Assembly: GCA_000438015.1 (NCBI GenBank)
Contig: FR901585.1
Coordinates: forward strand, 23,557-38,432
Direction: 5' to 3'
Source: Coraliomargarita sp. CAG:312
Lineage (GTDB): Bacteria > Verrucomicrobiota > Verrucomicrobiia > Opitutales > Intestinicryptomonadaceae
DNA length: 14,876 bases
Position 1 is the first letter of the stretch. Each line of letters starts with the position of its first letter. The translations under genes and the position numbers were made by a program. The notes under the pieces are model-generated. The model was given only the letters and a program-made list of their open reading frames with translations. It searched no databases and was not told the DNA's origin. This document shows, piece by piece, positions 1 through 7,224 of this stretch.

Positions 1-650
1 CCCTTCAACCGCCCCATCGCAAATCTTTGGGAATTCAAATAGTTCTTGCCGGAGTTGATATTTTTTAAAGCCTTTTCCAGTGCGTTTTTTTTAAAATCGC
101 CTGCGGCGTCCGCGCTTAGATTTCCTGAAAATGCCGAAAGTTCAGAATAGAAATCTATCCACTTGGCAATCTGCCTAGACTGCTCGACATAGTCTCCGGG
201 ATAAAGCTCTCCAAGGTGCTTTATCGCGAACTCGTAAGCTGCCGCATTTGAATATTTCGACTTGTCCAGCGACTTCAACCCGTCTATTTGCCGCAACATA
301 TCGTTGTACGCCTTTACATAATCCTCGGGATTTTTCTTCTTTGCGCTTTCGCGAATCTCGGAAAATTTTTGCAAATCCACATCGGGAATATACGAGCTGA
401 TGGAATCAAATGCCTGCATCTGCATTTTTATCCACTCGTTTTTCGCCGCGGAGTTTCCAAGGAAATACCTGTCGGCTACAATGCCGATCCTGGCTTTAAA
501 CTCGGAAAGCTCTGGTGATTCCGATGCCTCGCTCGACGCTGCTTGCGGCGCGGCGTCCTGGACGGATTCTTCTTTTTTCTCGGATTTTTCGCAACCTGTA
601 AAAATCAAACAAACAAAATATACTAATATTACTTTTAAAGGCTTAAACAT
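1..650 (-). CDS. Unrecognised lipoprotein, N-terminal part (3' end beyond window)
   Basis: An open frame reads leftward from ATG at 648-650 through base 1 with no stop, giving 216 codons; the C-terminus lies outside the window. The protein starts MFKPLKVILVYFVCLIFTGC: a short basic start, a hydrophobic stretch and a lipobox-like FTGC with Cys20, so I infer an exported, lipid-anchored protein cleaved by signal peptidase II (lspA is at 10015-10563). After Cys20 comes a charged, Ala/Ser/Glu-rich linker to about residue 50, then a mostly helical-looking region rich in Lys, Glu, Tyr and Ala (for example RIGIVADRYFLGNSAAKNEW and KHLGELYPGDYVEQSRQIAKW). I do not recognise a family; tetratricopeptide-like helices are possible but unproven. 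It stands alone on its strand, separated from hisS by a terminator, so it probably has its own promoter. No Shine-Dalgarno sequence precedes the ATG. Confidence 0.8.
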   Translation of the reverse strand, partial: MFKPLKVILVYFVCLIFTGCEKSEKKEESVQDAAPQAASSEASESPELSEFKARIGIVADRYFLGNSAAKNEWIKMQMQAFDSISSYIPDVDLQKFSEIRESAKKKNPEDYVKAYNDMLRQIDGLKSLDKSKYSNAAAYEFAIKHLGELYPGDYVEQSRQIAKWIDFYSELSAFSGNLSADAAGDFKKNALEKALKNINSGKNYLNSQRFAMGRLK

Positions 651-681
651 ACTTGGATTAGGCTATTTTATTTTACTAATT

Positions 682-709
682 AATATATATCTAATCTAAA
701 AATATTCAA
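682..709 (-). promoter_or_regulatory. Candidate promoter of the lipoprotein gene
   Basis: On the minus strand TTGAAT (704-709) is followed after 16 bases by TATATT (682-687), about 32 bases before the lipoprotein ATG and downstream of the hisS terminator. The whole 651-720 region is very AT-rich, so chance matches are likely. The position between a terminator and a start codon is the main support. Confidence 0.3.
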
Positions 710-727
710 GATTAATTTACAATAGAA

Positions 728-760
728 ATAAAAAAAGCGCCCGGAAGAATCCAAACGCTT
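728..760 (-). terminator. Rho-independent terminator after hisS
   Basis: Read on the minus strand, 760 to 735 folds into an 11-bp stem (arm AAGCGTTTGGA with TCCGGGCGCTT, three G-U pairs) with a TTCT loop, followed directly by a T-run interrupted by one A. It lies about 40 bases past the hisS stop and before the next minus-strand gene, exactly where the HU-hisS transcript should end. Confidence 0.75.
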
Positions 761-799
761 ATAATTTCTAAATGCCCGGTATGATAAGATATTGAAAAA

Positions 800-2107
800 T
801 TATTTTAGAGCAGAAAGTATATCGCCGAACGGGACTTCTTTTCCCTCGCCGGTTTTAAGATTCTTTATTTTTGCAACATTTCTTGCGGCTTCGTCATCTC
901 CCAAAATCACGGCAAATGCCGCTCCGGACGCATCAGCCTGCTTGAACTGCTTCCCGTAGCCGGCAGGTTTTAGCGCGTAATCCAATTTAACCCCCGCGCG
1001 GCGCAAATCTCCAGCAAGAGACAAAGCTTTGGGGCGCAAAGATTCAGAGCCGATTATCAGATATGCATCCGGTGATATATTTAGCGATCCGCCCTTGCCG
1101 ACAAGCTCCAACAAATCCGAAACAGTGACATCGCCCATTCCGAACCCTACCGCCGGCATATCTTGATATCCCAGTTTTTTAACCAAGTTGTCGTACCTCC
1201 CGCCTCCCGCGAGGGCCCTGCCGGTTCCGACAGTCTGAAAAGCCTCAAATACAAATCCGGTATAGTAGGCCAAGCCGCGCACTATGCCCAAATCGGGAGA
1301 AATAAAGTCGCCGACGCCCATACTGTCTAAAATCGACAAAAGCTCCTTCCAATCGGCGATTCTAGCGTCAATTTTACAGCCCAACTCCACGGAGTCGGGA
1401 AAAGCCGAACGCATTGAATCCACATCCCTTATGGAAATGAATTTGCGTATTTTTGATATTAAATCCCCGGCATTTACGCGCGAACCCGCCAATGCATCTT
1501 TCATCATCTCCGAAAGGGCTTCTTGAGAGACCTTTTCGAATTTATCCACGACTGAAAGAACCGGCGTCAAAAGCTCAGCCTCAACCCCGGCAGATTGCAG
1601 GAACAAAACCCAAAGATTTCTGTCCCCCAGCCTAAGCTTAAATTCCGAACTCGTCAAGCCGAAGGAGCGCAATGACTCCACAAGCAGGCAGATTACTTCC
1701 GCATCGGCGTTTATGGAATCTTCGCCCAGGATATCCGCGTTATATTGAAAGAACGCGCGCAAACGGCCCTTCTGCTGGCGCTCATAGCGGTAGTTTTCAC
1801 CGATGGCAAACCATTTCACCGGGCGGCGAATTCCGGCTGCCTTTGCCCCGACCATTCTCGCAAGAGACGGCGTCATTTCCGGGCGCAGGGAAACAGCCCT
1901 TCCGCCCTTGTCGACAAATTCAAAGAGCTGCGATTTTATTTCCTCGCCGCTCTTTTCAGTAAATAAATCCAACTGCTCCAGAACAGGAGGCTCAAACTCT
2001 ACAAAACCAAAAGATCTCGCAGTATTGCGCCAATGCGCGAATATATAATTTTTCTTCGCGCAATCCTCAGGATAAAACTCCCTAAACCCTGGAAGAGTTT
2101 TAAACAT
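800..2107 (-). CDS. hisS: Histidyl-tRNA synthetase
   Basis: A class II aminoacyl-tRNA synthetase that charges tRNA-His with histidine in the cytoplasm; 435 residues, the usual bacterial HisRS length. Visible landmarks are the SLRPEMTP segment (73-80), motif 2 with ENYRYERQQKGRLRAF (104-119), the HisRS signature RGLAYYTG (277-284) with the catalytic Arg at 277, the second signature GGGRYDNL (301-308) and motif 3 MPAVGFGMGD (317-326). The C-terminal 90 residues look like the anticodon-binding domain, which argues against the HisZ paralogue of histidine biosynthesis. The RGLDYY motif reads RGLAYY here, with Ala for the common Asp; the Gln after RYERQ that is expected to read G-1 of tRNA-His is kept. 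The start sits 2 nt after the HU stop, implying co-transcription and probably translational coupling; AGGA lies too close to the ATG to be a normal ribosome binding site. Confidence 0.95.
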   Translation of the reverse strand: MFKTLPGFREFYPEDCAKKNYIFAHWRNTARSFGFVEFEPPVLEQLDLFTEKSGEEIKSQLFEFVDKGGRAVSLRPEMTPSLARMVGAKAAGIRRPVKWFAIGENYRYERQQKGRLRAFFQYNADILGEDSINADAEVICLLVESLRSFGLTSSEFKLRLGDRNLWVLFLQSAGVEAELLTPVLSVVDKFEKVSQEALSEMMKDALAGSRVNAGDLISKIRKFISIRDVDSMRSAFPDSVELGCKIDARIADWKELLSILDSMGVGDFISPDLGIVRGLAYYTGFVFEAFQTVGTGRALAGGGRYDNLVKKLGYQDMPAVGFGMGDVTVSDLLELVGKGGSLNISPDAYLIIGSESLRPKALSLAGDLRRAGVKLDYALKPAGYGKQFKQADASGAAFAVILGDDEAARNVAKIKNLKTGEGKEVPFGDILSALK

Positions 2108-2109
2108 TC

Positions 2110-2463
2110 CTACTTTCTGGCCCTTGCTGCCTTGCTGGCCTCAACCTTGGACAAGTCCAAAAGTTTCAAAGCCGCCTTTAATTCCTTGCCCGCCTTGAAT
2201 TTTACAATTGCGCGCTTGGGAATTTCAACGTCTTCTTCTGGGCGTGTCGGATTTCTTCCGATGCGCTTCTGGCGCACTTGGACTTCAAGCACTCCGAAAT
2301 TTCTAAGTTCAACATTTCTGCCCTTGGCCAAGGAATCTGAAAGAATGTCCAGCGTGCGCTGAACAATATCCTTGACGTCGTTTTGCAGGATGTCGCCGCG
2401 GCGGCATTCCTCTTTATCTTGATAAATCTGCTGCACTATTTCTCTTTTTGTGAGATTTTGCAT
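2110..2463 (-). CDS. HU/IHF-family DNA-binding protein
   Basis: A small nucleoid-associated protein expected to dimerise and bend DNA. The 117 residues show the family plan: an N-terminal helical dimerisation part starting LTKREIVQQIY (4-14), the core VELRNFGVLEV (51-61), the beta-arm with GRNP (69-72), whose Pro72 would be the intercalating residue, and the closing segment AIVKFKAGKELKAAL (85-99). The GRNP and KFKAGKELK pieces are typical of HU and IHF alike, so I do not assign a subtype. It exceeds the common 90-100 residues because of a short basic tail (100-117, ending KAARARK) that could add DNA contacts. It is first in a two-gene minus-strand unit with hisS, facing the divergent AAA+ gene. 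Its start has only a weak upstream GGA. Confidence 0.9.
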   Translation of the reverse strand: MQNLTKREIVQQIYQDKEECRRGDILQNDVKDIVQRTLDILSDSLAKGRNVELRNFGVLEVQVRQKRIGRNPTRPEEDVEIPKRAIVKFKAGKELKAALKLLDLSKVEASKAARARK

Positions 2464-2772
2464 ATCCGTAGATGATTTTTATTATTTTATTATTCCACTC
2501 TGTGAATTCGATTTGCTCGAAAACACGAATTAAAAAATCCGATTTATATAAAGATTGAAAAAGCTTATATATAGTCTTGCAATGTCAACACTTTTTAAGC
2601 GGTTTATGCGAAAATTATAATTAAAAACCCTATTATATAAAACTTTCGTAATAACTATCGTCTTTTTATGTTGTACCTTTACCGCAATTTGCCATTATTA
2701 GAAAAGATTTTCAAAAAAGCGGGCATTTGCGCGAAAGTTTCCGCACAATAACAACGTATCATATCTAAAAAT
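2464..2772. other. Divergent intergenic region between HU-hisS and the AAA+ operon
   Basis: 309 bases with no convincing gene; strongly AT-rich in the HU-proximal two thirds (2464-2690) and more GC-rich just before the AAA+ start. It must hold promoters for both directions. The clearest single element is a minus-strand TTGACA at 2583-2588. On the plus strand TATTAT/TATATA-like blocks occur at about 2630-2640, but I see no well-placed -35 partner. A weak GCGG/CCGC pairing spans about 2719-2744. Nothing resembles a known riboswitch. Confidence 0.5.
2565..2588 (-). promoter_or_regulatory. Candidate promoter of HU-hisS (-35 only is good)
   Basis: A perfect sigma-70 -35 hexamer TTGACA lies at 2583-2588 on the minus strand, about 120 bases before the HU start. 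The following TATATATAA block (2565-2573) begins only about 9-13 bases away, shorter than the usual 16-18, and the correctly spaced hexamer is a poor -10. The -35 is striking; the promoter as a whole is uncertain and would imply a long leader. Confidence 0.3.
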
Positions 2773-4395
2773 ATGGACAAAGACCATACTGACGACAAAA
2801 ACAAAGAAAATCGCCCAAACGACAATCCGGCAAATCCCTTGGAAGATTTGCAAAAACAGCTGGAAAAACTTTTCGGCGGAAAGCCCCTGAAGTTTGAATT
2901 TGCAGGCGACCCTTCATCCATATCTGAAAACGATTCTGGAAGCGAGCGGGAAAACGAGGACGAAGAGAGCGCCTTGAACCGCATACGCAACTTTTCAATG
3001 AAACCGCGGGAAATCCGCGACTACCTTAACCGTTTTGTAATAAAGCAAGACGAAGCAAAAAAAGTTCTGGCGGTATCAATATGCGACCACTACAACCATA
3101 TACGCCGCTGCCTTCAAAACCCCGACTTGGCGGACTCCGAATATGGCAAGCAAAATATCTTAATTCTGGGGCCAACGGGCGTAGGCAAGACTTATTTGAT
3201 GCGCACTATAGCCAAGCTGATAGGGGTGCCATTTGTAAAGGCTGACGCCACAAAGTTTTCAGAAACCGGATATGTCGGCGCAGACGTTGAAGACCTTGTT
3301 AGGGATCTAGTAAAGTCGGCAAACGGGAACGTTGATTTGGCACAATACGGAATAATTTACATCGACGAAATAGACAAGATAGCAGGGCGATCCGAAGCCG
3401 GAGGCAAAGACGTTTCCGGACGCGGAGTCCAAATAAACCTGCTGAAGCTGATGGAAGAATCCAACGTAAATGTCGTTAGCCAACAAGATATGATGGGGCA
3501 GATGCAAATGGCAATGAATGCCAGGCGCGGGAAAAAACAAAAGCGGACAATCAGCACGCGCCATATACTTTTCATCGTCAGCGGGGCATTCGACAAATTG
3601 GGCGAAGACATAGCGCGGCGCATGAATAAAAACACCATAGGATTTTCGCCGTCAATACGTGAAATAGAAGACTCGGACCCCTCAGATTTTCTGAAATTCG
3701 CCGAGACTTCGGATTTCATAAAGTACGGATTTGAAGCGGAATTTATTGGCAGGCTGCCGGTGAGGGTCGCCTGCGAAAGCTTAAAGGCCGACGACTTGGC
3801 AAACATACTTGTCTCCTCCGAAGGCTCCATTTTAAAACAATATTCCGAAGATTTTAAAGGCTACGGAATAGAATTTAAAATAACCCCTGAAGCGATATCC
3901 GCCATAGCGGAGTTGGCGTACCGCGAAAAGACTGGCGCCCGCGGGCTAATGACCGTGCTTGAACGCACGCTGAGGGACTTCAAGTTCGAACTTCCATCCT
4001 CTGGAATTAAAAGCTTTGAAGCCGACACGAACACCGTCGCCAACCCCCTTGAAAGCCTAAAGAAACTTCTTCTTGAAAATGCCGACTTGGCACACGGGGC
4101 AATGCTTTCGGATTTAGACAGGTTCTTAAAAAACTTTGAGTCAAAAACCGGCTACGAATTGGTATTCGACGATTCCGCCAAAAGCCAACTAATAGCCGAA
4201 GCCGTCGAACGGGACAAAAGCATAGACGCCGTATGCACCGATATATTTAAAGACTTTGAACACGGACTGGCAATCGTCGCGCGCAACACAGGGGAGAAAA
4301 GTTTTAAAATTGGCTCAAGCTGCATAAAAAATCCGGACGCATTTCTTTCGGATCTCGTCGTAAAATCGTTTAAAAAAGATGACACCGTCGGCTGA
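2773..4395 (+). CDS. ClpX/HslU-like AAA+ unfoldase lacking the zinc domain, with C-terminal extension
   Basis: A 540-residue AAA+ ATPase of the ClpX/HslU type, expected to form hexamers that unfold proteins using ATP. In order: an acidic low-complexity N-terminus (1-75) with no CxxC zinc-binding domain; PREIRDYLNRFVIKQDEAKK (78-97), with Lys91 where ClpX/HslU have Gly (IGQD); Walker A GPTGVGKT (133-140); pore loop GYVG (166-169); Walker B IIYIDEID (194-201); a Met-rich then basic segment (236-258) where ClpX has its RKH loop; IGF (289-291), resembling the ClpP-contacting tripeptide of ClpX; EFIGRLP with Arg327 as probable arginine finger; sensor 2 GARG (388-391). Residues 411-540 go beyond the ClpX fold. 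KFSETGYVGADVE, RLPVRV and TVLER resemble HslU more than ClpX. No clpP or hslV is in the window, so the protease partner is unknown. It opens a four-gene plus-strand run and overlaps ubiE by 17 nt. No Shine-Dalgarno sequence is seen. Confidence 0.85.
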   Translation: MDKDHTDDKNKENRPNDNPANPLEDLQKQLEKLFGGKPLKFEFAGDPSSISENDSGSERENEDEESALNRIRNFSMKPREIRDYLNRFVIKQDEAKKVLAVSICDHYNHIRRCLQNPDLADSEYGKQNILILGPTGVGKTYLMRTIAKLIGVPFVKADATKFSETGYVGADVEDLVRDLVKSANGNVDLAQYGIIYIDEIDKIAGRSEAGGKDVSGRGVQINLLKLMEESNVNVVSQQDMMGQMQMAMNARRGKKQKRTISTRHILFIVSGAFDKLGEDIARRMNKNTIGFSPSIREIEDSDPSDFLKFAETSDFIKYGFEAEFIGRLPVRVACESLKADDLANILVSSEGSILKQYSEDFKGYGIEFKITPEAISAIAELAYREKTGARGLMTVLERTLRDFKFELPSSGIKSFEADTNTVANPLESLKKLLLENADLAHGAMLSDLDRFLKNFESKTGYELVFDDSAKSQLIAEAVERDKSIDAVCTDIFKDFEHGLAIVARNTGEKSFKIGSSCIKNPDAFLSDLVVKSFKKDDTVG

Positions 4396-5104
4396 TACAG
4401 AGAAACGCGACCCCAAAGAAGTCAAAGAAATGTTTGCAAGGGTAGCCCAAGGCTACGATTTTGTAAACCATGCGATGTGCTTGGGGCTTGACATTATTTG
4501 GAGAAACCGCCTGGTGAAAACTTTGCTCCGCGGACGCCAACCGGGCGGAATATATCTTGATTTGGCTTGCGGAAGCGGTGATGTAGCCCTATCCATAGCC
4601 TCGGCCGACGGCAAATCAAAAATTATAGGCGTTGATTTTTGCCCCGAAATGCTCGGCTCCGCAAAAGCCAAAGCGTCCGCCAAAGGGCTCGCCAAAAGAA
4701 TTGAGTTTCTGGAGGCGGACTGCTCCAACCTGCCTTTTGATGGAGATACTTTCGACGGGGCTGCAATTTCTTTCGGATTCAGGAATTTTAAAGACCGCAA
4801 GAAATGCCTGAGAGAAATTTTCCGCGTCCTTAAGCCAGGCGGCAAATTGGCAATGCTTGAAGTTGCGCGGGCAAGCCGCCCAGTAGAGCCGCTGCAAAAG
4901 ATATTTATGTGGAACATCGTTCCCGCCATTGCAAAAGTATGCGGAAGCAACCCGCGCGACTACAAATACCTCGCAAAAACCACATTGGAATACCCTTCAA
5001 CCTCAGAGGTCCTAAATATGTTTTCAGATGCCGGGTTCAAAAATGCCTCCGCAAAAACAATGGGGTTTGGGCTTGTCGCAATAACGCACGCCAATAAAGA
5101 ATGA
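4379..5104 (+). CDS. ubiE: Demethylmenaquinone/ubiquinone biosynthesis C-methyltransferase (UbiE/MenG)
   Basis: A class I SAM-dependent methyltransferase of 241 residues, close to the family norm, that adds the ring C-methyl group in the last steps of menaquinone (and in some bacteria ubiquinone) synthesis. Visible motifs: the N-terminal family segment YDFVNHAMCLGLDIIWR (26-42), SAM motif I YLDLACGSGDVA (59-70), VDFCPEML (85-92), FGFRN (132-136), LKPGG (151-155) and the C-terminal YKYLAKTTLEYP (195-206). These are specific UbiE/MenG signatures rather than a generic methyltransferase. I infer menaquinone as the product, because that is the common quinone in the suspected phylum; nothing here proves it. 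The start lies inside the end of the AAA+ gene in another frame, so translation is probably coupled. An alternative Met18 would cut away part of the expected N-terminus and is less likely. Confidence 0.93.
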   Translation: MTPSADTEKRDPKEVKEMFARVAQGYDFVNHAMCLGLDIIWRNRLVKTLLRGRQPGGIYLDLACGSGDVALSIASADGKSKIIGVDFCPEMLGSAKAKASAKGLAKRIEFLEADCSNLPFDGDTFDGAAISFGFRNFKDRKKCLREIFRVLKPGGKLAMLEVARASRPVEPLQKIFMWNIVPAIAKVCGSNPRDYKYLAKTTLEYPSTSEVLNMFSDAGFKNASAKTMGFGLVAITHANKE

Positions 5105-5111
5105 AATCGAT

Positions 5112-7223
5112 ATGAACAATCCGACATCTTCGATAGCAAAAAACCTATTCCGGCTATTAATTGCCGCAGTTTTTTTCTCCTCTTGCGGATGCAGCAACTC
5201 CAGCGGAAAAATAAACCGACGCGCAATAGTCGACAGAAACTCACCCTCTACATCCTATTTCTCCGACACATCGCCCGCGCAGGTCGGGAACGGAGAATTT
5301 GCTTTCTCTGCCGACATTACTGGGCTGCAAACATTCGCCGCGTTCAATACAATGTCGCATTGGGGCTGGCATTCAATGCCTCTGCCTAAAGGCTCAAATC
5401 TTGCGGATTTCAAGGGAACAAACATCGACTGCGGAGGAAGGAAGGTCAATTACTGCATCGCCGACGATTCCGACAGCACGCAGAAAACGTTGGGGGCTTA
5501 TTTGGCCGCAAATCCGCACAGGATGAATCTAGGAAGAATAGGGTTTGACATAAAAAAGCGCGGAGGATCGCCGGCAAAAGCCGAGGACTTGAAAAAAACT
5601 TTTCAAAAACTCGATTTATGGAGCGGAATACTGCAAAGCAAATTTGAAATAGACGGAGTTCCCGTGGAGGTTGAAACATCATGCCACCCGGAAAAGGACG
5701 CAATTTCAGTGCGCGCGAAGTCCGAACTTTTTAAAGACGCTTCAATTCGGGTGTTTATAGAATTCCCATACGGAGACGAGAAATATTACTCGCAATATGT
5801 AGGGAATTTCGGCGCCCCGGAAAAGCACTCGACGCGCATGGAGAAAACCGGAGAATCTTGCATTCTGCTAACCAGGGATGTCGACGACTTGCATTACCGC
5901 GTAGGAATAAAAAATTGCCGCAGCGCGGTTTTTTCGGCGGACGAAAATAAAAAGCATAAATTTTATATTTCCTCAGGCGGCGAAGACAAGCTTGAGTTTG
6001 TATGCGAATTCTCAAAAGGGGAAATAGACCCAAAAAAAATGCCCTCGGCCGCTGAAGTTGCGGAGGCAAGCGCCGAAGCATGGAAAAATTTTTGGATGTC
6101 TGGAGCGGCAGTTGACTTCTCCCAAAGCGCGGACTCGCGCTGGAAGGAACTGGAACGCCGTGTAGTGCTTTCGCAGTACATCATGAGAGTAAATGCAGCC
6201 GGCTCTCTTCCTCCGCAGGAAAGCGGGTTGGTTTGCAACACATGGCACGGAAGGCTGCATTTTGAAATGATATTCTCCCACCTTTACCACTACGCGCTCT
6301 GGGATAGATGGGAACTTGCCCTTCCGGCTCTGTCGATTTACGAAAAATTTTTGCCCACATCGTTAGAACGCGCCAAGAGACAGGGGTATTCAGGCGCGCG
6401 CTGGCCTAAATGCACCGCCGATTTTGACCGCGAATGGCCACACCCTATACACGCGACTTTGATATGGCAACAACCGCATCCCATTTATTTCGCAGAGACT
6501 GACTATCGGCTAAACCCCTCAAAAGAAACTCTCGAGAAATGGAAGAATATCGTGTTTGCGACCGCAGATTTTATTGCCGACCTGCCTTTGGAAGACAAAA
6601 AAACCGGAATGTTCAACTTGGAGCCTCCCCTATTTATTGTTTCCGAAAACACTGATTTCCGAAAGACGCGCAACCCCGCTTTTGAACTTTCATATTGGCG
6701 GTACGCGCTGCGGACTGCGCTTGAATGGCAAAAACGGCTGGGAATTCCCGAAAATGAAAAATGGCAAAAAGTTTTGTCGAACCTGGCGCCCCTGCCCGTC
6801 CAAAACGGGACGTATGCAACGCACCAGGGGATCGAAAATATGTGGACTAAATTCAATTTTGAACATCCTGCGTTAATAGGCGTATTTGGGCTTCTTCCCG
6901 GCGACGGCGTGGACAGGCAAATATTTTTAAATACCATCAATAAGGTAAAACAAACGTGGAACTTCGACCGGACTTGGGGATGGGACTTCCCCATGTTGGC
7001 AATGGCTGCAGCGCGCTCTGGCGACTCAAAATCTGCAGTGGACTTTCTGCTCCATCCTTCCAAAGGATTTCAGTTTGACGCACACGGGCTGGCTACCGGA
7101 GGCCCGTTTCCATATATGCCATCAAACGGTTCCCTGTTGGCGGCAGTGGCAATGATGGCGCACCAAAATCTGTTCCCGCCCGAATGGAACGTAAAATCGG
7201 AAGGATTTAATCCACACCAATAA
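5112..7223 (+). CDS. Glycosidase-like lipoprotein, six-hairpin (alpha/alpha)6 type
   Basis: A 703-residue exported protein. The N-terminus has a hydrophobic stretch (12-22) followed by FSSCGCS, with Cys25 or Cys27 as the lipid-anchored residue. A beta-rich N-terminal domain follows (about 50-310), including VGNGEFAFSADITGLQTF (58-75), a pattern I associate with GH65/GH95-like proteins. From about 340 the sequence is helical and aromatic-rich, as in (alpha/alpha)6-barrel glycosidases: CNTWHGRLHFEMIF (375-388), HYALWDRWE (393-401), NPAFELSYWRYAL (521-533), TWGWDFPMLAMAA (621-633) and GGPFPYMPSNGSLLAAVAMM (663-682). Glu525 is a reasonable candidate acid residue, by analogy only. Substrate and exact family cannot be read from sequence alone. 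It starts 7 nt after ubiE and ends 1 nt before the RluA gene. Lipidation would depend on Lgt and on LspA encoded at 10015-10563. No Shine-Dalgarno sequence precedes its ATG. Confidence 0.75.
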   Translation: MNNPTSSIAKNLFRLLIAAVFFSSCGCSNSSGKINRRAIVDRNSPSTSYFSDTSPAQVGNGEFAFSADITGLQTFAAFNTMSHWGWHSMPLPKGSNLADFKGTNIDCGGRKVNYCIADDSDSTQKTLGAYLAANPHRMNLGRIGFDIKKRGGSPAKAEDLKKTFQKLDLWSGILQSKFEIDGVPVEVETSCHPEKDAISVRAKSELFKDASIRVFIEFPYGDEKYYSQYVGNFGAPEKHSTRMEKTGESCILLTRDVDDLHYRVGIKNCRSAVFSADENKKHKFYISSGGEDKLEFVCEFSKGEIDPKKMPSAAEVAEASAEAWKNFWMSGAAVDFSQSADSRWKELERRVVLSQYIMRVNAAGSLPPQESGLVCNTWHGRLHFEMIFSHLYHYALWDRWELALPALSIYEKFLPTSLERAKRQGYSGARWPKCTADFDREWPHPIHATLIWQQPHPIYFAETDYRLNPSKETLEKWKNIVFATADFIADLPLEDKKTGMFNLEPPLFIVSENTDFRKTRNPAFELSYWRYALRTALEWQKRLGIPENEKWQKVLSNLAPLPVQNGTYATHQGIENMWTKFNFEHPALIGVFGLLPGDGVDRQIFLNTINKVKQTWNFDRTWGWDFPMLAMAAARSGDSKSAVDFLLHPSKGFQFDAHGLATGGPFPYMPSNGSLLAAVAMMAHQNLFPPEWNVKSEGFNPHQ

Positions 7224-7224
7224 A

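Noticed and set aside
400..699. Plus-strand frame of 99 codons with a hydrophobic C-terminus
   Set aside because: It is antisense to the lipoprotein gene, whose minus frame has a signal peptide and lipobox and stays open to the window edge.
800..2107. HisZ (ATP phosphoribosyltransferase regulatory subunit) instead of HisRS
   Set aside because: The C-terminal anticodon-binding domain is present and both HisRS signatures are intact apart from one substitution.
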